Below are positions 42,434-51,242 of a stretch of DNA of 64,000 nt, piece after piece. Location of the stretch: contig NZ_FUYZ01000004.1 of NCBI RefSeq assembly GCF_900167905.1, positions 1 through 64,000 on the forward strand. Reading direction: 5' to 3'. How positions within the stretch are numbered: position 1 is the stretch's first letter; the number at the start of each line of letters is the position of its first letter. The translations under genes and the position numbers were made by a program. Origin of the DNA: Soonwooa buanensis (lineage in GTDB: Bacteria; Bacteroidota; Bacteroidia; Flavobacteriales; Weeksellaceae). The notes below the pieces were generated by a model. The model saw only the letters and a program-made list of their open reading frames with translations. It was not told where the DNA came from and searched no databases.

Positions 42434-43669
42434 TTAATGAACAATACCGTTTTTAAGGCTTGGTTCAGCGTTTTTAATAAAATCTTCTGTTGAATTGTTG
42501 GTGTCTTTGTATATGTTTTTTCCAGTATTTGTTTTACCCAAAACTTTACGACGAACAGATTTTCCCAAACGATTTGGGTCGTTCCAAAATTCGCCAACGC
42601 CAGTCCATCCAGAGTCGATTGTTGTTGACGTTAGAATATGTTGAAATTTGTCAACGACACTATTATTAAATCCATCTACAATCCAAGAATTTGGGATTGC
42701 GTAAGCGCTCTTGTTGGTGATGTTACCAGCTGCGTTGGTGTAAGAATAAGTGTATTTATGATTTTGCAAAAAGTTTTCGGCATTTTCACCAGTTGGGAAG
42801 CGCGCGATAACATAAGACTCAACGCCGCTGCTGTGTAGATAAATCATATCGTCAAACGCCATCGAAGTATAAATTATCTTAACATTTGGGACTGATGGAT
42901 TATCAACTTGTGCTAATGTTGCATTTTTAATTGAAGGAAATTCGAAGTCAGCATTTTGAAGATTGAAAGCTGTACTTGTATTGGCGTTATGATTAACAGC
43001 ATTGTCGGCAATCACTATGAAGTCACCAGGATTAACAGGATGATTAGTTCCAGAACCAGGAAGTTGCATCATGCCTTTGATTGCAAATTTTTCGTTTGGA
43101 GTATATGGCGTCACGTTGTTGTTAACACTTGTCAAAAACTCAGATTGACCAATGATAAGTCCGTCAGCGTACAAGATTTTGTCGGTGTTATTGACAAGTT
43201 TGAAATAACGGCTAGAATTGTAATTTTTCCCTTCAGGCGTTTTTACACCCGTGTAAAATACTTCTTCAATGATAAAATCGCTACCGAATTGTTTAACCAA
43301 CAACGGAATAGAAAGTGCGCTAGAAGCAGTTTTTATATCAGCCGTCATTGTAGCTGCAACATCGACAGTTTCGCCAGAAGCAGTTACCACGCTACCATTA
43401 ACTGTAATTTTGTAAGAACCATAAGCTAATTCTAAGTTCAGGATATTGTTATTTTCAACCAATTTTTTTACAAGGCTTCCTGTATTGTTTTCAAGAATTT
43501 CAACTTCTAAAGATTTGTAATTAGAAATTTCAGTTCCTAAAAATGTTAGATTAACTGTGCTTTTTTGACTTTGTTCAAAACCAAAATCATCGTCGTCCTT
43601 TGCGCATGATACAATGGTCGAGCTAATCGTTAGTCCCACAAGACCGAGTAGTAAAAGCTTTTTTTTCAT
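42434..43669 (-). CDS. DUF4876 lipoprotein, probably surface exposed
   Basis: A 411-residue lipoprotein. The signal peptide ends with a lipobox at TIVSC, Cys22, followed by AKDDDDFGFE. An acidic stretch after a Lys resembles the lipoprotein export signal (LES) that sends lipoproteins to the surface in Flavobacteriia. An N-terminal Ig-like beta domain (about 35-130) precedes the DUF4876 core, with EEVFYTGVKTPEGKNY, SRYFKLVNNTDKILYADGLIIG and MQLPGSGTNHPVNPGDFIVIADNA. It is likely a partner of the TonB receptor encoded 53 nt upstream, by analogy with SusD or HmuY. The ligand is unknown. Confidence 0.85.
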   Translation of the reverse strand: MKKKLLLLGLVGLTISSTIVSCAKDDDDFGFEQSQKSTVNLTFLGTEISNYKSLEVEILENNTGSLVKKLVENNNILNLELAYGSYKITVNGSVVTASGETVDVAATMTADIKTASSALSIPLLVKQFGSDFIIEEVFYTGVKTPEGKNYNSSRYFKLVNNTDKILYADGLIIGQSEFLTSVNNNVTPYTPNEKFAIKGMMQLPGSGTNHPVNPGDFIVIADNAVNHNANTSTAFNLQNADFEFPSIKNATLAQVDNPSVPNVKIIYTSMAFDDMIYLHSSGVESYVIARFPTGENAENFLQNHKYTYSYTNAAGNITNKSAYAIPNSWIVDGFNNSVVDKFQHILTSTTIDSGWTGVGEFWNDPNRLGKSVRRKVLGKTNTGKNIYKDTNNSTEDFIKNAEPSLKNGIVH

Positions 43670-43689
43670 AAGTTTAAAAATTAGAGATA

Positions 43690-43728
43690 TTGTTATTTAG
43701 AATTGTTATTTAGAATTGTTATTTAGAA
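43690..43728. repeat. Three tandem 13-bp repeats at the receptor stop codon
   Basis: TTGTTATTTAGAA occurs three times in a row (43690-43702, 43703-43715, 43716-43728). The stop codon of the TonB receptor lies in the last copy on its own strand. The unit fills most of the gap between receptor and DUF4876 gene. Confidence 0.9.
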
Positions 43729-46461
43729 ATTGTAATTAAGTTCCATCCCAAAATAGGGTGTCGAAAGGTTTTTTCTGTCGATCTTGATGCCGTTCATATA
43801 ATAGGGTTGCGCGTAACCAAAAAGTTTATTAACAAACATTGAGGTTCTCAAAGCTTTGTAGATTTTTTTTGTCACTTTAAAATTAGCGTTCAAGGTATAA
43901 GTGTATTTGGTTTCTAAATTATCCGTTTTCGACACATCTCGAATTAGCCATTGTTTGTAAATGTCGGTCTTGTCATTGTCCGTAAACTGGTGTATAACGC
44001 CGTCGATACCGTAATAAGAAGTCGGTTCTGCCATACGATGGTCACGTTTTCTGTGGTCAAAAATTGATCCTTGAAAAGATGCAGATATTGTTAAATCCAA
44101 ATTTTCTAAATAAGTGTCAACAAAGAAATTATAGTTGAGATTGGAGTTGACAAAGCCATCATCATTTTTATAAATGCCATAGTAAGGAAAATTACTACCG
44201 CCGATGGAAGTACTTGGCTTTTGGTGAACAGGGATTGTATTTCGGTATTCCGTGTGGAAATAGGCACCAGTTAAGGTAAATCTCGTATTAATACCGTCAA
44301 ATCTCGGTGAAGTATATCCGAATTCAATTCCTTTTTTTAGCGTTGCGCTACCGTTTTCGGTTAATGTGTAGCTCCCGAATTCTGAGATCATTTGATAAGG
44401 AATATTGGCAAGATTTGGTCCGTTATTCCAATCATTAATGTCGACAAAAGAGGCGTCGTATTTTTTGTAAGTATGCGTTGTAGTTTGTAATGTATTACGG
44501 AATCCGTTGGCCATTTCTTCCTGAAAATAGGTTACAAAAAATTCATGGTTTTTATAACTAAGATCAATTCTCGCTTCGTATTTTGTGTTTTTAGCAGCAG
44601 TTATATTTTTGTTTTCTAAAGATTGAACGTAAGTCATAAAGTTGACGTAGCGGAATCGTTCATCATTATGATAATAGTTGAGTTGCGTATAATCCAAATA
44701 TTTTGAGTTGGGATAAAGCATCAATAAGGTCGGTTGTTTGTAGAATTGACCATAACCTAATGTTAAATCAGCTTTTAGGGCGTGGTTACCAATAAATATT
44801 TTTGGAAGACCATATTGAAAATTTAATCTTGGTTCAAAAAATAATTGTTTGCTAATGCTATAACTTTCATCCACGCCCAATAACTTAGACGCACGTAGAC
44901 CTGCATAAAGATTCAGTTTATGATCATCGATTTGATAAGACATTTGGTCTCCAACAAAGGCTGCCATCACTTGCCAAGCAGGGATGTCATCGTATGCACG
45001 CGGTCGCACACTCATCGTAGCAGTTGGTGGTGTAAGAGGATTATATTGCTGACCTTTTCCAAAATTTTTAGAGAAACGCCAATCCAGTCCAAGTTCATAT
45101 TGATGGAGTAGAAGACCAGACTTTTTAACTCCATTTAGTTGTAAAAGAGCTGACAAATCGAGAGGTTTACCATCTGTATAGAAATCTGAAATATATTTTA
45201 TCTGAGGAAAAAAACCTACATTTTCACCTTGGATTGTGGCAATAGAAACAGATCGAGGACCAGATTGTTGAACAAGTTTCGTTTGTTCAATCTTATCAAA
45301 GCCTTGACGGATCGCCGTGTTGAAAGTCAATTTATTAAAAAAGTTTTCTTTGCCTAAGATATAAACGAAATTATTAGTTAAACTCAATCGATTATTCGAG
45401 TTTTTGTAAACATCAACAGGCGCGTAACCAGTGTCGGGATCATTTTTTTCTTTGTCAATATTACTAGAAAAATCAATATTAGAACGCCATTCGAGATGTT
45501 TGTTCCATAACATTGTTTTTAATCGAGAACGTACAGATCCCGTTAAGCGTTGATAGTTTTCGTAGGAATCAGTTGGATCTACCTTTGCATCTAGCAAGTC
45601 CATACTAGCCGTCATTTGCCAGTTTTGTTTTAAAGCAAAACCTTTACTAATGTAATATTGTTTACTAAAACCATCTGCTTTGAAACGAGCTTGTAAAGGC
45701 GTTTTACCAATTTTTCTATCAATTTTTATAACGCCAGTTGTCAGATCACCATAAGATGCAGAAGGAATCCCGCGGATAATTTCAACTCTTTCGATGTCGT
45801 TGGTGGAGATGGTTCGCATGTCAACGCCAATGCCAGCAGAAGCCTTGTATTTTGGACCATCTAAAAATTGACTGTCATTAAGAGATAACTGCATATCCGC
45901 ATTTGTATTCCAAATATTATTGTCGATAATAAATTGTGTCCCAAGAGCGCTTGTGTTGTAACTGCTTGGTGCAGAATCGTTTTCTCGTAACAAAACTCTG
46001 TTAGAAGACGTCAAGCTTGGCGTTTTTGCTAATCCTCCTGGTACAAGTTCCATAATGTCAGCAAAGCTCGATGGTTGAAGATGTTCCATGGCTTTTGTCG
46101 TGATGACGGATTTACTTGTTAAGCCTTTTCCTTCTTTTGCAGTAACAATAACTTCTTGAATATTATTTTCGGAAAGAAGTTTTATTGTTAATGTTTGATG
46201 TTGTTTAGCATGAAATTTTAAAACCCTTTCTTGGTAGGATGGATGCTTAACAACAATAGAATATGAGTGGTCTTTCTCAACTAAAAAATTAGTTTCACCA
46301 TTAGGATTTGTTGACTGTTGCTTGTTTTCTGAAACTTTTACAGTTGCATTTTCTAAGCTTTTATTTTTGTTGTCAGTCACTATAATTTTTAGCTCAATTT
46401 TTTGAGCTACAACAACAACCGGAAACAAAATAAGTATTAAAAAACTAAAAAATCTTAACAC
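43723..46461 (-). CDS. TonB-dependent receptor, operon with DUF4876, GTG start
   Basis: A 912-residue outer membrane receptor beginning at GTG 46461; upstream in frame lies a stop and no ATG fits. A signal peptide ends near VVVVAQ. A carboxypeptidase-D-like domain (about 22-105) carries LENATVKVSENKQQSTNPNGETNF. The plug (about 110-230) has ELVPGGLAKT and NDIERVEIIRGIPSASYGDLTTGVIKI. The barrel ends ELNYNF. It imports an unknown ligand using TonB energy. The operon partners are a likely surface lipoprotein, a beta-barrel and a di-haem peroxidase. A Fur-like palindrome and a -7 box lie upstream. Confidence 0.92.
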   Translation of the reverse strand: MLRFFSFLILILFPVVVVAQKIELKIIVTDNKNKSLENATVKVSENKQQSTNPNGETNFLVEKDHSYSIVVKHPSYQERVLKFHAKQHQTLTIKLLSENNIQEVIVTAKEGKGLTSKSVITTKAMEHLQPSSFADIMELVPGGLAKTPSLTSSNRVLLRENDSAPSSYNTSALGTQFIIDNNIWNTNADMQLSLNDSQFLDGPKYKASAGIGVDMRTISTNDIERVEIIRGIPSASYGDLTTGVIKIDRKIGKTPLQARFKADGFSKQYYISKGFALKQNWQMTASMDLLDAKVDPTDSYENYQRLTGSVRSRLKTMLWNKHLEWRSNIDFSSNIDKEKNDPDTGYAPVDVYKNSNNRLSLTNNFVYILGKENFFNKLTFNTAIRQGFDKIEQTKLVQQSGPRSVSIATIQGENVGFFPQIKYISDFYTDGKPLDLSALLQLNGVKKSGLLLHQYELGLDWRFSKNFGKGQQYNPLTPPTATMSVRPRAYDDIPAWQVMAAFVGDQMSYQIDDHKLNLYAGLRASKLLGVDESYSISKQLFFEPRLNFQYGLPKIFIGNHALKADLTLGYGQFYKQPTLLMLYPNSKYLDYTQLNYYHNDERFRYVNFMTYVQSLENKNITAAKNTKYEARIDLSYKNHEFFVTYFQEEMANGFRNTLQTTTHTYKKYDASFVDINDWNNGPNLANIPYQMISEFGSYTLTENGSATLKKGIEFGYTSPRFDGINTRFTLTGAYFHTEYRNTIPVHQKPSTSIGGSNFPYYGIYKNDDGFVNSNLNYNFFVDTYLENLDLTISASFQGSIFDHRKRDHRMAEPTSYYGIDGVIHQFTDNDKTDIYKQWLIRDVSKTDNLETKYTYTLNANFKVTKKIYKALRTSMFVNKLFGYAQPYYMNGIKIDRKNLSTPYFGMELNYNF

Positions 46462-46490
46462 GCTTATTTTTAATAATTATAAATAAACGA

Positions 46491-46544
46491 CAAAAGTAAG
46501 AAGTTGTTAGTTTAAATAAAAATTAATTTAGAATAAATTTAAAT
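46491..46544 (-). promoter_or_regulatory. Receptor operon promoter with Fur-like palindrome
   Basis: On the minus strand TACTTTTG (46491-46498) fits the -7 box. ATTTAGA-ATAAA-TTTAAAT (46526-46544) lies just upstream of the -33 region. Seven of nine paired positions agree, and it resembles Flavobacteria Fur-type sites (ATTTAGA...TCTAAAT). AT-rich surroundings raise the chance of a false match. Confidence 0.4.
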
Positions 46545-46609
46545 AATTGATTTATGTCAGAAAAAGCACTGTCTATGAGTGCTTTGATATTTTTAAATTA
46601 AAAATTTAG

Positions 46610-47626
46610 TTAAAGAATATTTACTTCGCGTTCTAGCTCAATCTTGAATTTTTCTTTAACCGAATTGATGATTTCAGCGGAAAAATTAAATATTTCTTCG
46701 CCGGTCGCATTTCCCGTTTTGTTGATAATCACCAAAGATTGAAGATGGTGCGTCGCTACATTTCCGATTTGTTTGCCCTTCCAACCGCATTGTTCGATGA
46801 GCCAACCTGCGGGGACTTTCACCCAATCGCCGTTTGGATAGCCTTGTATGTTCGGGAATTTATCTTTTAAAATCTCAAACTGACTTAAAGGAATTGTCGG
46901 GTTTTTGAAAAAACTTCCAGCATTTCCGATTTCTTTAGGATTCGGGAGTTTGCTTTCTCTAATCGCAATCACAGCTTTAGAAACCTCTTGGATGCTCGGA
47001 TTCTCGATATTCATTTTTTCGAGTTCAGCTTTTATAGCGCCGTATTCGGTTTTGATTTGATGTTGATGCGTTGTCAAACGAAAAGTAACATTCAGAATAA
47101 CGTATTTACCTTTTCCTTCTTGTTTAAAAATAGAATCGCGGTAACCAAATCTGCATTTTTCTAAATCGAAAGTTTCAACTTCTAAAGTGTCAAGATTAAG
47201 AACATCACAAGATTCAAAAATATCTTTTATCTCGGTGCCATAAGCGCCAATATTTTGCATCGGCGAAGTGCCAACATTTCCAGGAATTAAAGATAAATTT
47301 TCTAAACCGCCATAATTTTTTTCTAAACAATAAAGCACAAATTGATGCCAGTTTTCTCCAGCATTGGCGGTCACCAAAACATGATTGTCGTCTAGTTTTT
47401 TTTCAGAAATTCCTTTTAAATCTAATTGAATTGAGCAACCATCAAAATCCTTGGTCAAAAGAATATTGCTGCCGCCACCCAAAAACAATAAATTTTCGTT
47501 TTGGATTTCGGGATTTTGAAGTACTTCACGAAGCGCTTCAACAGATTTTATTGTTACAAAATATTTAGATTTCGCTTCAACACCAAAACTGTTGAAAGCT
47601 TTTAGGGAAAGATTTTTCTGAATCAT
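46610..47626 (-). CDS. murB: UDP-N-acetylenolpyruvoylglucosamine reductase MurB
   Basis: A 338-residue flavoprotein of the type I (E. coli-like) MurB class. FAD-binding GGGSNILLT (near residue 51), LSLIPGNVGTSPMQNIGAYG, FGYRDSIFK and the C-terminal ERE.N motif are present. The catalytic Ser lies in GNAGSFFKNP. It reduces the enolpyruvyl group made by MurA to form UDP-MurNAc. It has its own frame between the TonB operon and an aminotransferase. The upstream gene ends in a strong terminator, so murB needs a separate promoter, which I did not find clearly. Confidence 0.96.
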   Translation of the reverse strand: MIQKNLSLKAFNSFGVEAKSKYFVTIKSVEALREVLQNPEIQNENLLFLGGGSNILLTKDFDGCSIQLDLKGISEKKLDDNHVLVTANAGENWHQFVLYCLEKNYGGLENLSLIPGNVGTSPMQNIGAYGTEIKDIFESCDVLNLDTLEVETFDLEKCRFGYRDSIFKQEGKGKYVILNVTFRLTTHQHQIKTEYGAIKAELEKMNIENPSIQEVSKAVIAIRESKLPNPKEIGNAGSFFKNPTIPLSQFEILKDKFPNIQGYPNGDWVKVPAGWLIEQCGWKGKQIGNVATHHLQSLVIINKTGNATGEEIFNFSAEIINSVKEKFKIELEREVNIL

Positions 47627-47688
47627 TCTTAGAATTTGAAACTGCTAAATTATCAAAATTAAAAGAAATTGACTTCATAAAGCATCAT

Positions 47689-47715
47689 AAAAAAAGCGGG
47701 AAAATTTTCCCGCTT
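47689..47715 (-). terminator. Terminator of the aminotransferase gene
   Basis: The self-complementary AAGCGGGAAAATTTTCCCGCTT (47694-47715) is followed on the minus strand by seven T. It begins 11 nt after the stop. Confidence 0.9.
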
Positions 47716-47726
47716 CACTATTTATT

Positions 47727-48923
47727 TTATCTGTCATTGTAGACTTTAAGAGCATCTCGAAGAATCTCTGCGCTACGTTTTAGATCTTCAGATTTTAGAA
47801 CGTAAGCAATTCTTACTTGTTTTTTTCCTAATTCTGGATCGCTATAAAAACCTCCAGCTGGCGCTACCATAATAGTTTCTCCATTGTTAGAGTAACTCTC
47901 CAAAAGCCATTGTGCAAACTCTTCTGTATCATCAACAGGAAGTTCTGCAACACAATAGAAAGCACCTTTTGGTTTTGGACAAATAACACCTGGGATTTCG
48001 TTTAGCAAGTCAACTAAAAGATTTCTACGTTTTGTATATTCTTCACGAACGCCACGGATGTAAGCTTCGTCGTTAACGTGTGCCGCTGCAGCAGCAATTT
48101 GCCCCAATAATACTGGACTTAGTCTCGCTTGTGCAAACAACATTGCAGCATCATGTATTTTTTTAGAACGTGTAATCATACAGCCGATTCTTACGCCACA
48201 CATTGAGTAACGTTTTGATTCAGAGTCAATTATGATGCAGTTTTCTGACAATTCTGGGAAAGATAACATCGAAATCTGTTGCTTGCCATCGTACACATAT
48301 TCTCTGTAGACTTCATCCGAAATCACAACGATATCATGTTTAAGAGCGATGTCCGCCAATTGTTGCAATTCTTCTTTGGTGTAAAGATATCCAGTTGGGT
48401 TACCAGGATTACAGATGATAATTGCCTTCGTTTTATCCGTGATTTTTTTCTCAAATTCTTCCATCGGTGGCAACGCAAAACCACTGTCAATACTTGATGG
48501 GATAGCCACAACGTTCACATTAAATGTACTTGTGAAACCATTGTAATTCGCATAATAAGGTTCAGGGATAATGACTTCGTCACCGTCATCACAAAGCGTT
48601 GAGATTGCAAAGTTTAAAGCTTCTGATCCACCGTTAGTTACAATAAAATTATCAGGTGTAATATCTTCGAAACCAAGAGTGTTGTAATAAGTCGTTAAGG
48701 CTTTTCTGTAGTCAAGATTTCCCTCAGAAAGTGCATATTCTAGAACTTTTAAATCGATATTTTTAATAGCATCTAAAGCTGTTTGAGGTGTTTCGATATC
48801 GGGCTGACCGATGTTAAGGTGGTATACTTTTGTACCTTTTTGTTTTGCTTGTAAAGCGAAAGGAACTAATTTTCTAACTGGCGAAGCAGGCATGTGCTTA
48901 GCGCGTTGTGATATTTTTGGCAT
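47727..48923 (-). CDS. Class I/II pyridoxal-phosphate aminotransferase
   Basis: About 398 residues, starting MPKISQRAKHMPASP at 48923; a longer frame upstream is not conserved-looking. Motifs of fold-type I aminotransferases are present: NIGQPDIETP, TNGGSEALNFA, ICNPGNPTGYLYTKEE, DEVYREYVY, the PLP-binding Lys in SESKRYSMCGVRIG and C-terminal RIAYV. The closest match is to AspC-like enzymes. It probably transfers amino groups among aspartate, aromatic or branched amino acids, but the donor is not predictable. Confidence 0.92.
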   Translation of the reverse strand: MPKISQRAKHMPASPVRKLVPFALQAKQKGTKVYHLNIGQPDIETPQTALDAIKNIDLKVLEYALSEGNLDYRKALTTYYNTLGFEDITPDNFIVTNGGSEALNFAISTLCDDGDEVIIPEPYYANYNGFTSTFNVNVVAIPSSIDSGFALPPMEEFEKKITDKTKAIIICNPGNPTGYLYTKEELQQLADIALKHDIVVISDEVYREYVYDGKQQISMLSFPELSENCIIIDSESKRYSMCGVRIGCMITRSKKIHDAAMLFAQARLSPVLLGQIAAAAAHVNDEAYIRGVREEYTKRRNLLVDLLNEIPGVICPKPKGAFYCVAELPVDDTEEFAQWLLESYSNNGETIMVAPAGGFYSDPELGKKQVRIAYVLKSEDLKRSAEILRDALKVYNDR

Positions 48924-48943
48924 AATTTCAAAAATTTGTATGG

Positions 48944-48951
48944 CAAAAATA
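48944..48951 (-). promoter_or_regulatory. -7 box of the aminotransferase gene
   Basis: On the minus strand TATTTTTG lies 20 nt before the ATG. A TTTA block 19 nt upstream (48971-48974) is a 3-of-4 match to the -33 box. Confidence 0.55.
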
Positions 48952-49010
48952 AGATTTAATTTTCTAAATTTAAACTTCATTTTTTCCTTAAACTAAAATT
49001 TAGAACCAGT

Positions 49011-49466
49011 ATGCAAATAGAAGCGACAACTGTTGAAGATTATATTTCTAAAATTCCTGAAGAACGTCAAGAGATTATTAGACAAATGATTGATGTCATC
49101 AATACAAATCTCCCAAAAGGTTTTGAAAATATCACAAGCTACGGAATGCTGGGTTGGGCTGTCCCTTTAAAAGATTATCCAGCGGGTTATCATTGCGCGC
49201 CTGGGACGCCTTTACCATTCATTAATTTAGCTTCGCAAAAGAATTTTATCGCTTTGTATCACATGGGGATTTATGCAAAACCTGATTTGCTAGATTGGTT
49301 TGTGGAAGAATATCCAAAGCATTCTAAAAGAAAATTAGACATGGGAAAATCTTGCATTCGGTTCAAAAAGATGGATGATATTCCGTTAGATTTAATCGCG
49401 GAGCTTTGTCAAAAAATGACAGCTAAAGATTGGATTAACTGTTACGAATCAAACTATAAACGATAA
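49011..49466 (+). CDS. DUF1801-family protein
   Basis: 151 residues with the DUF1801/YdhG fold. EDYISKIPEERQEIIRQMIDVI opens the protein, ITSYGMLGWAV and FINLASQKNFIALYHMGIYA are conserved blocks, and KRKLDMGKSCIRFKKMDDIPLDLI follows. The family is related to frataxin-like or iron-sulfur-related folds in some reports, but function is uncertain. The gene stands alone between the divergent aminotransferase and a bidirectional terminator. Confidence 0.82.
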   Translation: MQIEATTVEDYISKIPEERQEIIRQMIDVINTNLPKGFENITSYGMLGWAVPLKDYPAGYHCAPGTPLPFINLASQKNFIALYHMGIYAKPDLLDWFVEEYPKHSKRKLDMGKSCIRFKKMDDIPLDLIAELCQKMTAKDWINCYESNYKR

Positions 49467-49471
49467 AAAAA

Positions 49472-49494
49472 AACTCAGCTTAGCTGAGTTTTTT
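49472..49494. terminator. Bidirectional terminator
   Basis: The perfect stem AACTCAGC/GCTGAGTT has A runs before and T runs after it. It lies between the stops of DUF1801 (49466) and the isoaspartyl peptidase (49504). Confidence 0.92.
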
Positions 49495-49503
49495 GTTTTG
49501 AAT

Positions 49504-50502
49504 TTATTTGTAAATCAAGACTTCAATTTCGCCTTTGTCGGTTACTGCGCCACGATACATACCTTCTGTATTGAAAGGCATTGCAATGTTTCCGTCTTTA
49601 TCCAAAGCGATAATTCCGCCGTTTCCGCCTAATCTTCCAATTTCATCGATGCTTGCTTGACTGGCATTTTTAACATTTTCTTTTAAAAACTTCATACGAT
49701 CTGCTGCAGTTTTGGATGCCACTGTGCGGATGAAAAATTCGCCCCAGCCTGTTCCTGAAAGTCCAACTTGTTCATTAGCATAAGTTCCGGCGCCGATAAT
49801 TGGAGAATCGCCGATACGATTATATTTTTTGTTGGTCATGCCTCCAGTTGAAGTCCCAGCGGTGATAACGCCATTTTTATCCAAAGCGACAGCGCCAACT
49901 GTCCCGAATTTTTGATCGATTAAAAAATAATCAGGTTGTTTTTGCTGCGTTGCCGAAGTTTTCTTTTCAGATTCTTTAGCTTTCATTTTTTGTAAACTGT
50001 TCCAAGTTTTTTCGGTCCAAAAGTAGTTAGGATCAACAATTTCTAAACCTTGTAATTTTGCAAAATCTTCTGCACCTTTGCCAGCCATCATTACATGTTC
50101 TGACTTTTCCATAACAGCTTTTGCCGCAAGAATAGGATTTTTAATCGTGGTTACACCAGCCACTGCGCCAGCTTTTAAATTGTTGCCTGTCATCACCGAT
50201 GCATCCAACTCGTTTTTGCCCTCGTTGGTGAATACGGCGCCTTTTCCTGCATTAAATAAAGGCGAGTCTTCCATCACCATAATTGCGGTTGTTACTGCGT
50301 CTAATGAAGATTTTCCGTTTTTGAGTTCAGAATAGCCTTTTTGCAAAGCTTCAATAAGTTTATCACGATATTCCTTTTCTTTTTCGGGTGTTAGATTGGC
50401 TTTAGTTATCGTGCCAGCGCCACCGTGGATGACCATAACATATTTTTTTTGAGCCATTGTCATAGCACTAATCAGTAAAAAAGGAAGTAAGAGTTTTTTC
50501 AT
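49504..50502 (-). CDS. Isoaspartyl peptidase/plant-type L-asparaginase
   Basis: A 332-residue Ntn-hydrolase that self-cleaves to alpha and beta subunits. The N-terminal signal peptide (MTMAQ near residue 17) indicates periplasmic export. The nucleophile Thr begins the beta subunit at GTVGAVALD (near residue 200). Substrate-pocket motifs GGAGT, FNAGKGAVFTNEGKNELDASVM, GTSTGGMTNK and GDSPIIGAGTYA are present. It removes isoaspartyl dipeptides and may hydrolyse asparagine or glycosylasparagine. It appears monocistronic and converges on a shared terminator. Confidence 0.93.
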   Translation of the reverse strand: MKKLLLPFLLISAMTMAQKKYVMVIHGGAGTITKANLTPEKEKEYRDKLIEALQKGYSELKNGKSSLDAVTTAIMVMEDSPLFNAGKGAVFTNEGKNELDASVMTGNNLKAGAVAGVTTIKNPILAAKAVMEKSEHVMMAGKGAEDFAKLQGLEIVDPNYFWTEKTWNSLQKMKAKESEKKTSATQQKQPDYFLIDQKFGTVGAVALDKNGVITAGTSTGGMTNKKYNRIGDSPIIGAGTYANEQVGLSGTGWGEFFIRTVASKTAADRMKFLKENVKNASQASIDEIGRLGGNGGIIALDKDGNIAMPFNTEGMYRGAVTDKGEIEVLIYK

Positions 50503-50609
50503 AAAAAAAGGATTTGCATCAAATTTAATAATATTTAAACGCTTAAAGCGTCAGTTTTCAAAAGTTTTAAAATGCTTTTGTAAATTTGCAATCGTAAAAA
50601 TGAAGCAAT

Positions 50610-51242
50610 ATGAAACTGAAATTATTCTTTGTTGGGCTATGTTTAATACTGGTAAGTTGTGCTTCTCATGTAAAATATAAAGGTGTGGAAAACGGAGATT
50701 TGCTTTTTGTAACGGCGCAACAGGAGGGACTTTCTGGGGCAATTAATAATGTGACGCAAAAAGAAGAACGCGCCAATTTTGATCACATCGGCTTGGTAGA
50801 AAAAGCTGGCAAAGATTATTTTGTGCTGCATGCTGCGCCACGAGGCGGTTCTCAACGACAAGCGATGTCCGATTTTGTGAAAGAACAAAAGCAAAAAGGC
50901 CAACATATTGTGGTCTATCGTTTAAAAAATCCATTTCAGAAAAGTATTCCTTATGCGATAAAACAAGCGAATTCTTTGGTCGGAAAACCTTATAATTTTG
51001 ATTATATTTTAAGTGAAAACGCTTATTATTGCTCAGATTTTATCGAACGCTCTTTTAGAAAAGACGATATTTTTAAACTTGAACCTATGACATTTGTCGA
51101 TCCAAAAACTGGTGTAACTAATGTTTTCTGGAAAGATTTTTATCAAAAGAAAAATCTCGAAGTTCCGGAAGGGAAGTTAGGTTGTAATCCCAATGGATTG
51201 GCGGCTTCTGAAAAGTTAGAACGCATCAAAGTTTTAGATTAA
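50610..51242 (+). CDS. YiiX/YebB-type NlpC/P60 lipoprotein
   Basis: A 210-residue permuted papain-like hydrolase. The signal peptide ends with lipobox LVSC, Cys17, followed by ASHVKY, with no acidic export signal. The catalytic His lies in FDHIGLVEK (near residue 58) and Cys in YYCSDFIERSF. Related YiiX-type enzymes cleave amide bonds in peptidoglycan or lipids. A promoter -7 box TAAATTTG lies before it. The last 4 nt overlap with the converging DUF4833 gene. Confidence 0.83.
   Translation: MKLKLFFVGLCLILVSCASHVKYKGVENGDLLFVTAQQEGLSGAINNVTQKEERANFDHIGLVEKAGKDYFVLHAAPRGGSQRQAMSDFVKEQKQKGQHIVVYRLKNPFQKSIPYAIKQANSLVGKPYNFDYILSENAYYCSDFIERSFRKDDIFKLEPMTFVDPKTGVTNVFWKDFYQKKNLEVPEGKLGCNPNGLAASEKLERIKVLD

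Noticed and set aside
43690-43728. CRISPR-like tandem repeat
   Set aside because: Units are only 13 bp, contiguous and without spacers, and no cas gene is present.
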